Assembly (NCBI GenBank): GCA_949126835.1 | Contig: OX421496.1 | Span: 15,394,844-15,458,843 of the forward strand | Reading direction: 5' to 3' | DNA: 64,000 nt | Origin: Anisus vortex | Taxonomy: Eukaryota > Mollusca > Gastropoda > Planorbidae | Shown: piece after piece, positions 11,966 to 26,000 of the stretch | Layout: each line of letters starts with the position of its first letter | Numbering within the stretch: position 1 is the stretch's first letter | Notes under the pieces: generated by a model | Databases searched by the model: none | Told to the model about the DNA's origin: nothing | What the model saw: only the letters and a program-made list of their open reading frames with translations | Made by a program: the position numbers and the translations under genes

Positions 11966-14900
11966 ATGGATTCAACAGGTGGTGGGCTATTGTCCATGGA
12001 GGATATGCAAGTTGAATTGGAACGGTTGACCAAAGAATTATCAGAAACTACTCGTGAAAAATTGCAAGCGGCTGAATATGGTCTTGCTGTCTTGGATGAA
12101 AAACAGCAATTGCAACAGCAATATGAAGATCTAGAAGCCCAATTGGAGACTACACGCACGGAGCTTGAATGTGCCAAAGAGGTTAGTATTATGCATTATT
12201 ACTTTATCTAGATCTAGTCTAAGTCTTCTATGAAAAGAATTGTAATCCCCACTACCACTGATCTTCAAGACTAGCTTCTAAGGCCTTTCCTTTAGTCTAA
12301 GCCGGCCGCCTAATATTAAGGCCTAAGGCCTACTTCAATCATTGATGATTGATATGTAGGCCTATTTATTTATAATTTATATGAATTATATGATGATCTT
12401 TTTTAGTCTTTAGCTCAACCTATAAGTTGCCAAATCAAATACATTTGATTATCAAATTGATAGAAAATAGTCACACCTTTTAAAAGTTAAATAAAATGTC
12501 TTTATTTATTTATTTTTATCTAGACCTAGCTAGATCTAAACCCTTAAAGCCTAGTAAAGCCCTAAGCCTAAGCCCTAAACTGAACAATAATACAATAACG
12601 ATAGGCTAACAATAATATAGGCTACTAAATATAGGAATATATAATAATATAGGCCAAATATAGTAGGAATATAATATCTAGGCAATATAAATATTTATCC
12701 TATCCTATATTTTATTATATTAGATGATAAAATAAGTAAAAGTAGCCTACTAATAGTAATTCATCATGATTCATGATCCAATTAAAATTGTCATTTTTGT
12801 TTTGTTTCTATTTAAAGTTAGCAAACAACTTTTAAAATTTTGATAGTCTTTTATTTTATTTGTAAAATAAAATTGGGCCTATAGACTATAGTAATAGTAT
12901 AATATATATAGTCTAGTAATCAGAAGCTAGAGACTATTATACTTATATTACTTATATAATTATAGGAATTATAGACCTCTCCTCAGTTGTTGTGTCGTTG
13001 CGGTTTGCATAGTAGGCTATGTGCTAAACTGAAACTCTTCAGAAAAAAATTATAAAAAAACAAACACAATTGGAAATTTAAAAATAACTAAAAAAAAACT
13101 TTAAAAAATAAATGTGAGCAAACATTACAGTTTTTTCTATGTTAGTAATGCATGCTTTATAGGCCTAGGCCTACATAGGCCTACATTTTTTTTTTATAAT
13201 AATACTTTTATACAGTACATGCTCAGCTTTTATGCCTATCGCTGACTATCAGCTTAATTTTACCCGAGACTGATGTTCTATATAACACATAGGGCCTATT
13301 CACACATTTTTTTACCAGAGAACCTTTAGACTGGCACACCGCTGGAATGCACCTTTGACTTCAAGGCTGATTAGCCTACACAAGTCCTGGTAAGAAGGCA
13401 GTTTTAATGACAGGAAATTTTGAATAAATGGGAACTCAATCACAGCCTTATTTTAAATGATGTGAAGTCAAGTCCTATAAAAAGCCTATTTTCTTGTTTC
13501 TTTGCAAAACTTGGAGGTTGCCTATACTTTTAAGCTTAGTGAAGTGAAAGTTAGTGGCTGTGTAACATAATTTATTCATTGGAAACAAAGTAACTTTTTC
13601 TATATCAAAATGGGTTATACTTTTGGTTTGACTTTTCTGTTTAATATAAAATAAGGCTTATGAAAACTTTAATGCCAAAATGATATTTTTTTAAGCTGTC
13701 AATAGTCATAAACAAAATAAGCATAATAACTGCTTTGTATAAAGAAAGAAATGAACTAAGTAAATCTTATTTAAAAGATTTTTTATCTGTGCATTTTTCT
13801 TGTATATGCCATCTGCTAACAACATTTTTTAAAGTACAGTAAATCATTTGCCTCAAATTAAAATTGACCACTGCACACCATAAAGTATACAGAAAAGAAA
13901 ACAGTTAAAAACTAATTTTGGGGGGTTGAGATGAAAGTGTATGGATGAAAATTTGATAGAATGTGTTGCATTTAGCTTTATGTCTATAAGTTAAAGCTCA
14001 ATAGGATTACAGAAAGTTGTTTAATTAGCCTTCTGAAGGTTGGGCAGATCACCAGAAACAAAGTTTTGAAGTTCTTATATAAATTAAATATGAAGGATTT
14101 CAAAGTACTGTATAAAGTCTCATTAAGAAGGAAAATGTTTAACATTCAATATAAAACACCCAACACAAGTTGATTCTTTTATCAACATATTTTCAAGCAC
14201 AGGTATAATTTTATTACATGAATTTCTTGATTGCTAAGTTCTGCATCATTTAACATATGAAATGAATAGATCTTTTGAAGCTAAAAATTGCTCAGTACAT
14301 ATTTACTTAATTACAAGTTAGCATGACTCGGTAAAAAAAATACCCCCCCCCCCCCACTTAGTTGTGTAAAGCTGTTTTTTTTTCTCTTCATTTTACATGT
14401 AAATTATATATACAATACTATATTTATTTAAAACAAAAAGAGCAAATCTTTAGATAAAAATGTCAAATTCACATTTTTAATGAACTGGTAGACAGAATCT
14501 TGTTTTCTGAGTTCAAAGAACTTCATCACTATTTGTCTAAGGTAATCATTGGGTTGACACTCTTATTCATCTATTTTTAGCTTGGTTCACTCTATAACAG
14601 TTGTACTTGAAGATCTTACAGCAGATTTTACATCTACATTTTGTTTTACATCTACATTTTGTAGTTTTATGCCAGGAAAATCTAAAAGTCACTAAATTAT
14701 TATTTATATTATGATTACATTTCATCTAGCCTCCTTGTTGCAGTAGGAAAAAAAAAAGCTAATAACTTTGTATTAAATAAGTAAAGTATCTCTTTCAGAC
14801 CATTTTTGGTCCATAGGGACTAGTGAAGTTTTAATGGCCACAGATTGTGTGGCCAGCAAAAACGTTAAGTGAGAAGTGGCTATCACTCTCCCTAACTTAA

Positions 14901-17900
14901 TGTCAGGTACTAAGAGTTGACTATTAAAGAAACATTTACCTTGGTCACGACATGTAAAGGTACTGTGTGACCAGCACAGTGACAGTGGCCATACCAATGA
15001 CCACCTGCTTTTACTAATGCTACCAATTAAAGTCAGGTATCCTTCAGACTTGGGTAAATTCAGGGACACTCTCCATACCCTGAAAAAAACCTAGAGTTAA
15101 ACTGGATTTAGACCTAATGTAAATCTAAATGCGTCTGTAACTCACAACTAGGATCCTAATCACTATTTCATAAATCTGAGTTGTGAATTATTCTCAGCAC
15201 ACCCTTAACTTAAACATTTCATAAAACCCTACTGACCAATTATGATTGAACAATTGAAGCTGTCAACAAGCACATTTTCTACAACACGCTCTATCAGCTT
15301 GCTAGACTACAGTATAATAGTATACAACATGCATGCACAGTAGAACTAAGCCAAAGTAAAACAAAACAATATTTGGTAGTGGTCTGACACTTAAGAAATG
15401 TGATATTTATCTGATATATTTCTATCAGCCACCCTCAAATTCCTACGTAGTTTTGGACAAAAATCTCAACTTTAGTCAACTTTAGTCAACTTAGCCCCTT
15501 AAAGGATAATGTCATTCAAGATAATCTGGTTGTTAAATGTTAAAAAATTTTCCCTTTTCAGGCACTTAACAAACACCAGACTATCTTCAAAAAGCATAAT
15601 GAAAGTGGAGTGCATCAGGAGGAGAAATTCTTGGAAGAGACTGCACAACGGGAGGAAAACTATCAATATTCCATCACTGAGCTTGAACAAGATCTCAAGA
15701 CAACTCGTCAAAACCTGACTAGGATCTCTAGTGAAAATGAGAGACTTACAGGGGAGATAGCTGACTTTAATCACCAGGTATTCAAACCAAAATTTTGATT
15801 GTATATTTTTCTTTACATGCTATTATAGATCTATGTATATAATAAGTGTAAAATATAAAGGAACAGTATTGTCACATTTTACTAGTACATTAGTTTGTGG
15901 AAATTTCAATAACAGTATTTATTTTTCTTGGTATTTTATTTTAATAATTATATAATTTTTCTAGTATTGTAATTTTCTTAATTCAATATATGCTCTAGGT
16001 GTGACTTTATCATCTCCACAAGTTATATCAAAAACATTTTCACAAAAAAAGATTTGCCTTTTTCATTTTGTCTTTTTTTGACTGTTGATAGCATTATAAT
16101 GTTGTCTCTTTAGATCGAGTTGTTGGAAAGTCAGCGCCAACAGATGCGCCATGACTTAAGGGAGTATAAAGTGCGTGAAAACAGGAATTTAACAGACTAT
16201 GCAGAGCTGGAAGAAGAAAATATATCTCTGCAAAAACAGGTAATGCATACTTAGTAGTAGTAAGTAAAGTACCCGTCGGACCGAATTGATCCATAGCTCC
16301 GATGAAGCAGCGTTCACCAGTTTCTGTGGCCACGGCATACTGGGTGATAGTGTGGCCAGCACTATGCACAGCCGCCATTACTTTACCCCAACTAAGGTCA
16401 GGTACCCATCAGAGCCGGGTAGACTCAGGGACACCCCCCAGACCCGGGAAAAAATCCTAGCCTTCACCAAGATTTGAACCCATAACCTTCGCCAGACAAA
16501 CGCACTACCGCTCGGCTACCGTGCCCCCTTTATATATTTTATGTTCTTATGAAACTTTTTTCTATTTAATTACTGCAAGCATTCGGTTAGACATTCCCCC
16601 CCCCCCCCCAGCTTTAACCATTTCAGCCCTAAGCATTTTCCAGCCTATAACTCCCCTATCCCTAAGCCAAGTTGCATAACTCCGTTTATTGAACAAAAAT
16701 CGGAAAAAAAATATTATTAAAAAATTCACTGTAAAAGAACTATCCGAGCAACTGAATTAAATTCTTCATAGTTAAAATATAAAAATATAAAGTTTAATTC
16801 AAACCAGAAGAGATGACAATTAACTAATAAATAAAAAGGAAAATAATAAAAATCACTGAGAATACATCAATAGGTTCCGATAGTTTGTCAAGAAAATTTG
16901 AATTTTTCGTATCGGACTCAAATAATCCTATTCAAAGCCTATTCAACTTCTACAATGCTTTCAATATCACTATTATATTAGCATTATCAAAATAATACAG
17001 CCTTTTCCTCACAAGCCTAGCCTAATGCTTCTCTAAATATTGCCGAAATACCTTCAATTTTCGTAGAACTAGCGTTAAAAATGCATTATTTTCAAAAATT
17101 CACTCAAATATTATCGATTGAGCTAAAAATACCAAACAAACATGTAAAAATAGCGTCACTATCGCTCTTCTAGGTCAGAGTTTAAAAAGAGTTTATACGG
17201 CAATTAAAAATTAGCAGTACTGTCGGCAACGAAACAACCCAAAATCGGTGACGCGCGTCGACTATAGTTGTCAGCCAGTAGAGGCGACGCGCGGCGACTG
17301 TAGTGGCGAAATGGTTAAAAGATAGTTTAAAAAAGAAATGACCTGGAAAGATACTGTAAAAAATATCTATCAAGTTTTTCTCATTGTCAAATATCTTTCA
17401 ATTACAGTTTCTGTCACATACTAGTTATTTTGTTATTTTAAATTTAGTTTTTAAAAGTAGGTATCACATACATACACAAAAGTGATTTTTCAAAATAAAG
17501 TAATATGGCAATTATGTGGATACTAATATGCAGACATTTGGATAGACAGAAGAAGAAATAAAGGCAATACTTTTAAACCTAGTTAATTAGCATTTATCAT
17601 ATATTTGTTCCTGATAATGTTTTACTACAAGAAAATAAGTAAATTCATCAACTTGAAATACCATTTAAAGATATGAACCCATACAAACTTAACTGATTTT
17701 GTAATGTATTTATACCTTGCTTCACATTTTCAGGTGTCCCAACTTAAGCAAAACCAGGTGGAGTTTGAGTCTACCAAGCATGAGACGCTTAGGTTGCAAG
17801 GGGAGCTGGAGGATCTTGTCATGCAACTGGATGAGATGGCAGCTCTGAAAAGTATTGTAGAGAGGAAACTGGAGGAGGCCCTTGCTTCCCTTGTCCAAGA

Positions 17901-20900
17901 GAGGGAACAGAAACATAGCTTGAAGAAGGAGTTGGACCAAAGGATAACGCAAGAATCAATGTTCAACTTAAGCAATTTGGCTCATTTTGGTGGCTTGAGT
18001 GAAGGACTAAACTTCAATCATCATACCGAACATGGTACACTAGACAACTGCTTGTTCTTTTCTCTTTTTGTTGCTGTTCTTTTATGAAAATGGTTTGTAA
18101 AAACTAACCCATTTAGTAAAATGCTAACAGAAACACTTTTTTTTTTCAGAGGAAGATATGGACAGTAGTGTTCACCCAGCGTTAAAGAGAATAGAAGCAG
18201 ACTTTTCATTTCCAAGCAAGAAGAGTTCAGATGTGCCAACACCAAGGCCTGGTACAGTAGGGGATATATTAAGTGAAATACAGGTATTGACTGTTTGAAT
18301 ATGTCTTATCATAAACTTTTATCATTTCTGCAGTATAATGTTTTGGTCATAAAATGAATCCTTAAACTGCCTTGATAAACACATTTTTCATCTCTAAATA
18401 AATCATTAAATCAATCATTACATATTTAAGAGGTTGTGGGTATATTCTCAATTCCAAGGCTAATCTTGTTTCTTCAGATTACAGAAGTGGGCAAGCTAGA
18501 ACACCTCTTGGAACAGTCAGAATCAGAAAAGCTAGAACTTCAAAATGCTCTAGACGAGGCTAAAAAGCTTATTGAAGACACACAGAGAGATCTGATTGAA
18601 CAAAAAGAGAGAGCTGACCATCTTAAAGCTACCATTTCACATGTAGCTGCCATGCATGAGAGGCATATTTTGCCTAATGATTTGCAGGCAAGATTTGTGT
18701 GTGTGTATTAAATTAAAGGGCTATAGCTTAAGACCTGTAGAATAATATCTTGATGTATACAGAATTTCAGGGGCACAGTGGGTGAACGACAGAGCATTTA
18801 GCTGGTGAAGGCTAGTATTTTTTCTTGGGTTTGGAGGTTGTCCCTGAGTCTACTTACCCAGCCCAGATGGGTACCTGACTTTAGTTGGGGTAAAATAAAG
18901 GCGGCTGGGCATTGTGCTGGCCACATGATCCCCTAGTATTGTAGATCTGAAAACCGGTTTAAAATTGAACTTCTAGAACTGAACAATGATTTTAAGAGAA
19001 AAAAAAAAGATTTTAACATCCCTACACTGAATGCTGCACTTTGTAGAAGAGCTCATCAAACCATTTCATTGATGATGATCTCACTGAGTTTTTTTTACTA
19101 TAACAGGTTTCCTATGATGAAGGACTGTTGGCTGAGATAGCTGATGAGACAGACCCAGAGAGGAAAGCCCTGCTTGAGCTGAAACAAAATTTACAACACA
19201 ATGAAAAGAAATATACCACGGCAATGAGAGAAATAGGCACGCTGCAAGATGAAATAAGTAGGCTGCAGGGTAGGAACGCCATAGTTGGCAATCCTGACAT
19301 TGAGCAGGCAAGTAGAATTTTTTTGTTAGGGAAGTAATCTAAGCCACAACCAGCTATTATCTTACAATTATTATGCACTTATTCCTACAATTAGAAACAA
19401 ATATGAAAAGTTTCTGCACTGCTAAATAAATGACAATTGAGTACCTTTTTTTTTCTCTCCCTCTTTTCCCAATTACCTTAGCAGGGGAATTTGACTTTCA
19501 CTGATCTCTTGTTGTTGTTTTTGTATCAAATTTAACATGAAACTTACTTTAACTATGACGTTTTTTAAAATCTTGCTGTGCGATGAACTAAATATAAATA
19601 AAATAATTTCAAAATTTTTGCTTGTCATGGTAATAACAAGAGATTTACGTCAAGTGTGTGACACAAAAAAGTAAACGAAGTATATATATTTAAAAAAATA
19701 GTTTCTTACAACTCCGACAGTTTTTCAGTTCTTATATTGTTGATGATCTAGGGATGAGGAGTAATGACATTCTGAAAACCTGGTGGTCAGTTAGCGATCA
19801 ATTTAAAAGTCTCTTTTTAAACTTTTACCTCATGTTACAGGAGTGTGTAGGCATACTCACATTTTATTCCATAAGGAATGCCCCTTGGATCATTTAGCCA
19901 CCTAGGAAAGTAGACTAAAAAAATCTCCATAAAGTCTTTCAGGACACTCATAGTATCATTGGTAGCTATCTTAAATGAAGGTATTCTTTGGTGCTGTCAT
20001 TTGTGCTTTGTGTATACTTTAACCAGGGCTAGGCAGTAAGTAGATGTAAGGGTGTACAGGTTTTATTTGAAAATAACAAAGTCCAGAATTCAATGGGACA
20101 AATTGTCAATCAATATATTTATGTTCAACTTATCCAGGCACTTGCTGAGTTGAAAAACAAATGTGACATGTATGAGCGCACCATCAAAGACCAGGAAGCA
20201 GCCGCTCAATCAGCAGCTGTCTCTAAAAACAGCCTAGAAACTCTTCAGGGAGAGCTAACCTGCATCACAGAGGACCTGGCACAGCTGTATCATCTTGTGT
20301 GCCAGGTGACCGGGGACACGCCCTCCCGGGTCATGTTGGACCATGCCAAAGGGGGTTCAGTCAGGGGTGACACTGAGCTTGGCTACAGTGAAGATATTTC
20401 ACCTTCTGATAATAAATCATTAGTGGAAAATGGAAAGGTAATATAGTTTCTTTGTAGCTGATTTGCTTTGGGGAAAACATAGCTATAAATAGTATTAACG
20501 TTATAATTAAAGTATGAATATGTAGAAAAAGTATGAATATTTATTCTAAAATAAGGTGTGTTTGTAGATGCTGTTAAAATTCAAATATAACAAATCAAAT
20601 TTTACACAATATATTTATTAACTTCAATAATATTTTTAAATTCAAATTGATAAATAGTAATTAAAAGAACTTTTCGCTTTGTTTTAGGAATTGAATAAAA
20701 ATGAGATTCTGCCAACAGAACCACTGTCTGCTTCCACCCCTAAATCTAGTGATAAAAAATCTGGTAGAAGGATGCGTTCCAACGAGTCTCCCAGTAAATC
20801 TGACCCTACGTCGTGTGGAACACTTTCAGAAACTATCGTTGATCAGGTAAATAGAACTTAACGACTTAAGTAAATGAAATCAACTCCTGTTCAATTTAGC

Positions 20901-23026
20901 CTTGTGCAGTGTAATAAAACAGGATTTTGTCCAATACTTGTTGAATTCTAGGTAAAGTATCTGCGCCATGCCATTGAGCACTTGATGGAGATGTCTAAAC
21001 AGTGGCAGCAACAGGGTAATGTTGGTGGTGAGGACAATGGTGAAGATGACAGGCACGAGTTACAAGAGCAGGTAGGACAACGGTTTCATAAAGTTTTTTT
21101 TCTCCCATTTCCTATGTCATACATCCCAGTAACACCTATGGAATACACTTAAAATAATAGTGGCACATGGTTTTCTTTTTTTAAATTGAAGAATCTTACT
21201 ATATATTTATTTATGAAGGGTTCATATGGGTTGGGAAAACTGACTAAAGCTTGGAAAAGTTTGTGAATTTTGCTAAAATGAAAAATGTATATATATGTAT
21301 ATAAACACTTTAACTACCGCAGGTTGTTTTTAATATAAATATTTGCTGACTTTGCATATTTTTACCATTTATTTAAGACGTCGATGTGATGTCCTCAGTA
21401 TTTAAGTGTAACGGAAATTATCACGTTGATGTGACGTTCACATTATTTAAGGGGTTAATAGGTGATTTTTTTTTGTAAAGTTTGGGAATCCTATAAAATT
21501 GGCAAATCTTGTACAAATCTGTTTTTAAAAAATAGAGAAATAACATTTTTAAAAATCTGTTTTTAAAATAGTGCTTGTGTACATTTTGTCAATTTTAGGT
21601 GGTTAAACTCAAGGCCATGTTATCAACCAAAAGGGAACAAATTGCAACCCTGCGTTCTGTCCTTAAAGCTAATAAATCCACTGCTGAGGTAGCCCTAGCC
21701 AACCTTAAACAGAAATATGAAAATGAAAAAGTCATTGTAACAGAGACAATGATGAAGCTAAGAAATGAACTTAAGTCTTTGAAAGAGGATGCCGCCACTT
21801 TTGCTTCGCTGCGTGCCATGTTTGCCCAGCGCTGCGACGAGTACGTCACGCAGCTCGATGAGATGCAGCGGCAGTTGTCTGCTGCGGAGGAAGAGAAGAA
21901 GACCCTCAACTCCCTGCTGCGCATGGCCATTCAGCAAAAACTGGCGTTGACGCAGAGGCTGGAAGACCTGGAGTTTGACAGAGAGAGGAGAACGATGACC
22001 ACAAGGAGGCAGGGCCCTCCAAGAAACAACAAAATGGGCAATTCCAAGGTAAATTATTTGTTTTCTATCTTGCCAGCACTGTTAATTAACTGTTACCTTT
22101 TCATTTTTGTGTCCAGTTCATTGCCTGTTACTTTCTACAAGTAGATGTTTAGTCTGTTACAGATATTTTATTTAATGTGGTCAGTACTAAATATAAATTG
22201 TTAGGCTGCGGTGCTTTTAAAATTATTTGATATAAAACACCTTTCAACTTTCACTAAATCATCAAATAAAGTAAAAATGCATTTTAAAGAGATACATTAA
22301 TACTTGTTTAATAAACTTTGAAAACTTCTTTCTAGAAGTTTATAAAAAGCTTTTTTTTTTAAAGGAAGAGTAACATGTTTGTCTACCTTTAACATTTGTT
22401 CAGGAACTAACAATAATTCAATAGTTCAGTCAAATTCTTTGAATCATAAGGGGAATAGAATTCAATATAAAGATTCTCATTTGTTTTACTGGTATATTTT
22501 CATGTTAAGGTTGTGGGAAGTATGTTTTCAAAGTTTGCATCTTAAGATTACCAAAGTAGCTTTGCTCATTGTCTGTTCTTCTATATAATAAGCTCTATGC
22601 ATGACTCATGACTTGAGTGCACACACTTCTTGACATATATGTACATGTGTAAACAAACATGGGTTTCTATATATAAGGTAATCTTCTTGAAGTATCTTAG
22701 TAAGTCTCTCAAACTTGGTCTTCTTCGTGTTTAGTTTATTGACCTCATTAAAAAATATCTAAATTTGAGTGTTTTTTTGTTTTTATTTAAATATTTTAAA
22801 AGTATTTTACTTCAAGACTTTCTCTGATAGAAAGTTTTAAAAACTGTATTGACCAAACTATATGTAAAACGTGGTCCTTGAACCCTCCTACAAACTTGTA
22901 GTTTAGTGACATCATGACCTATTGTGTTTCCAGTACGCTTCAGCTTCATCACAACACCAGCAACAAGATGAACCGGGAGGCAGCCATTACAGGCGCCCTT
23001 ATCATAACTTTCGAAGAGATTATTAA
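11966..23026 (+). CDS. BicD: Bicaudal-D, dynein/dynactin cargo adaptor
   Basis: BicD proteins are coiled-coil adaptors that link dynein-dynactin to Rab6 vesicles and mRNA cargo. Exons: 11966-12181, 15562-15777, 16114-16239, 17734-18034, 18150-18283, 18478-18687, 19107-19307, 20138-20437, 20688-20846, 20952-21071, 21599-22048, 22934-23026. Phases agree and give 841 aa, close to human BICD2. Residues 35-39 are AAEYG, the CC1 box that contacts dynein light intermediate chain. Other family blocks are [32 protein letters not shown] and RVMLD. The last large exon encodes the conserved cargo-binding coiled coil: [36 protein letters not shown] and [20 protein letters not shown]. The end reads YHNFRRDY. 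Donors at 18688 and 19308 are GC rather than GT. An alternative 3' end may use 25003-25012 and 27246-27319. The start was chosen as the first in-frame Met before the homology. Confidence 0.95.
12182..14782. other. BicD intron 1, AGGCCT-rich, no gene seen
   Basis: The first BicD intron (12182-15561) is AT-rich, with clusters of GGCCTA and CTAGACCTAG words (12280-13200) and short C and A runs (about 14344-14356). No coding blocks are seen apart from the SINE copy listed separately. Confidence 0.6.
14783..15085 (-). mobile_element. SINE family A, decayed copy
   Basis: Minus-strand family A words survive in order: GGAGAGTGTCCCTGAATTTA, a GGATACCTGACTTTA word, GTGCTGG.CACA and GTCCCTATGGACC. An internal duplication of the body is suggested, because the CTGACATTAAGT / GCCACACAATC part is present as well as a second GGTACTGTGTGACCAGCACA part. 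It lies in BicD intron 1. Confidence 0.6.
16255..16527 (-). mobile_element. SINE family A, full copy
   Basis: Nearly the same as the copy at 3570. On the minus strand it starts GGGGCACGGTAGCCGAGCGG and the B-box is GGTTCAAATCTT. The body matches closely, with a CCGACGGGTACTTTACTTAC end. It lies inside the BicD intron 16240-17733, directly after an exon. Confidence 0.87.
16614..17318. mobile_element. TTAA-bounded piggyBac-type MITE
   Basis: The left edge is TTAA then CCATTTCAGCC (from 16614). The right edge is GGCGAAATGG then TTAA (to 17318), so the termini are inverted repeats flanked by TTAA, the target site of piggyBac elements. Near the right end a subterminal direct repeat occurs (GACGCGCGTCGACTATAG then GACGCGCGGCGACTGTAG). 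There is no transposase frame, so the element is non-autonomous. It lies in the same BicD intron as the SINE copy. Confidence 0.7.
18770..18945 (+). mobile_element. SINE family A, plus-strand copy
   Basis: It starts GGGCACAGTGGGTGAACGAC and shows GGTTGTCCCTGAGTCTACTT, GGGTACCTGACTTTAGTTGG and GTGCTGGCCACATGATCCCC. It lies in the GC-AG BicD intron 18688-19106. Its 3' end is lost. Confidence 0.78.
21310..21458. repeat. Small TTAA-bounded repeat with internal direct repeat
   Basis: The interval is bounded by TTAA (21310 and 21455). It contains two imperfect copies of an approximately 30-bp unit (21377-21406 and 21422-21451) around ACGT.GATGTGA and ending ATTTAAG. It could be a MITE; the terminal inverted repeats are poor. 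Confidence 0.35.
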
Positions 23027-23057
23027 TATAGGGGTCATGTTTGCTGTGGTAGGAGGG

Positions 23058-26000
23058 GTAAGTTGTAATTCAAGCAACAAATCAAACCTCTATTTTTGGC
23101 CATCTTTTAAAACTTGTAGAGATCATGCTCATACACTTTACATATTGTGCTTACTTTTAACATAGACACATATTTCTGTGACCAAGTCTAGTGGTCCTAT
23201 TTTTACTTGTTGCTAAAATGGGGAAAATAAATCCTAGAGCTATGGATATATATATATAAATGTATGCTAAACATCACCAAAGAACATATATTTTTTTACC
23301 TTTAAGGATTTTATTTTGATAAAGTTTTAAAAGTGCTTATTGATTATTTTGTTAAACACATTCAAAGAATTAAGTCTAAAATAAAGTAAATATGTAATAT
23401 CATCCTTGTTATATTTTTTTTTAAAGAGTAGAATTCATGGTTTAGGTAAAAATATCAGCTCACAGAACTTGTAACTCTTGTAAGGATTGCTATAATTTGG
23501 CTGGCAAATTGTCCCCCTTTTTACATATTTTACTAACCTGCATTTTGAAATTTAGCTTTAGTAATAAAACTTGCAGTGGCGTACCTTGGAAACGAGAATG
23601 AGACTTGTGCATATTTCAGTCAGAAGTTTTCTTATATATCCATGTATTGAATATAGATCTGAATAGAATATTATAATAATGGTGTTGCAGTTTGTTTTTG
23701 TTTTTAAAAAAAGATTGATGTGTTAATAATGTCACTATCAGCAAAAAAACAACAACAACAACTACATTTCACTTTAGTGGATTCTCTTTTAGGTTATGCT
23801 AACACCCTTATTAAATTAATTGATAACTACACACACCATCTTAAAATATGTCTTCCCCACCTATTCTCTCCTCCCATCACCAGTGCAAAGCTGAATCAGT
23901 AAGTTATGACAGGAATTAAACACCCACATAGTACCCCAAGTTGTAGACAATGTCCTTAGAGCCTTTTTCAAAGAGGTGTGCTAAAGTAATATTTTGATTC
24001 ATTATTATTCTAGAACTGAAAATTGTAACTAGTAATATGAATTACCGTAATAAGTAACAGTGGAGTTTTCAACAGTTTGTTAGTGTTTTGCTCTAATGCT
24101 TAGGTCTCATTGTCAGCCTGAGCACCTTGTGCTACACTCTTTTTCTGTCTTCCAACTTGAAGTTAACAAATCTTTTATTTCACTTTACTTTTCACCATTG
24201 TGCTAGTGGTCTTATTTGATATTTAATGTACTGTAAAATGTTTCTATCAGGGTGTTACTTTATCTGTTTGTTTGAGCTAAACATGTGACATTTAATAAGT
24301 AAATATTTAAACACTCAAGAGCCTTTTGCAAGTAGATTTTTCCAAATATATCATTGTATCAGCCAAGTATAGATGGTGATTGGTGCTTGATAGATAGATA
24401 TATACCTTTAATAAGCTATTTTATTGAAATAGATGTACAATATTAAAATATGTAAATCTGTAGGAATAACAGGATATACCAGTAGCTTTTTTAAAATCAC
24501 ATGATTGTTACAAATGTTGCTTGTAATAAGCTTTCTAATTTGAAAGCCAAAAAAATGTCAAAACTTTTTATTTTACAGGATTTATATAAAAGATGCTTTG
24601 GACTCAGTTTTTAAAATTCAATATTTTTATTGCCTGAACATTACTTTTAATTTTTCATTTAACAAATTTTTTTTTCTTCTCTTTCACTTTCAATATTTGT
24701 TTTGAATGGCTATGTCAGAGACTGTACAATATCTACAAATGAAACATAACGCTATATATTTCAGGGTTATTTATTGTGATCTCTAAGGATGAAATAACTG
24801 CAGCAAACTATATTCATTCTTATTCCATTGATGTTTTATGAATATTTCTGTGATCAAAATCAATGTAAATAAAGCAGTTATAGGTTTTGTATTCTACTAA
24901 TCTCAGAATGTCTCAACAGTCTGTAACAGCTTCAAGGTTTTTAAAAATTCACATTTTTCATGGCTTACTAACCTCAGTCTTTTGTTTTTCATTGCTCCAT
25001 AGGGCATCGCCAGTAAGGGTAAATTGTGTCTTCCAGCAGGTCTATAGTCACACTTCTTTCCTTATCGCATGACTATTCTTTGTCTTTTCTTCTATTAAAG
25101 CCGACCTGTTTTGTTTTTTTTCATCGATGTTTTTATTAGTGTATAAATACTTGGCATCAATGGCAGCTTTATGTTATAGACTTAGAACATTTACTTCAAT
25201 ATGTTCAGTTGTTAATTCTAAGTTAGAAAAGCTTTTTTGTTCTTCTTTTGCATGACCAGTTTTTTTGGAACATTAAGTAGACGTGCAGTATGATTCCAGG
25301 CTATTACAAGGCAAAGATCGAACCTTGCAAATAGAATGCATTAGATGACTGAATCTCATTGCCTAAGAAGGAGATAGTATTATAAATTATATTGGATAGA
25401 TAAATGTTTTACTTTTTTGAGTTTCACTCCAGCCTTTGTTTGTTATGAAATTACTTAGCAATATTCTCATTATTATCAGTCTCATAGATTCATTATAGCC
25501 GGAAGGTTTTTGTTAAATTGCTTTACATTATGTTATAAACACAAAGATCTTATTTTGACAAGAACCAAGAGTATAATATAATATAATAACATACTTTTGA
25601 AAAAAAAGACACCATTAAACATAAAATCATTGCAACATCCATTGAAGTAAAACATTAAGTTACAATAATTAATAACTTTTTTTACAACTTCAAAGCATAT
25701 CAACCAATAAATTCCATTTTAAAAAATATACATTTTTCAATTTGCATGTTCCTTGTCCCTTAAAAACTACCTACTAGTTTTGCAAATCAGTTTTTACTCT
25801 TAAAATTAAATAGGAAAAAAAACTTGTCAGATTAGAGGCTTTAAATAATTTTAACCATACCTATAGTTTTTAAACGTCTATTTATTGTAACAAATTTTCC
25901 TTTAGTTCCTTTTTGCTCTGTTTGCTTGGCTAACAATAAGTGTGAATCATTCTTTGAAAAGATTCCTCTAAACATTGGCACCCCTTCTATTTGTATTAAT

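Noticed and set aside
21595..21930. Minus-strand open frame of 111 codons
   Set aside because: It is the antisense shadow of the conserved BicD exon 21599-22048.
22914..23165. Plus-strand open frame of 83 codons at the BicD 3' end
   Set aside because: The BicD frame from the acceptor at 22933 is a different one, set by the phase of the preceding exon. This frame starts inside the intron.
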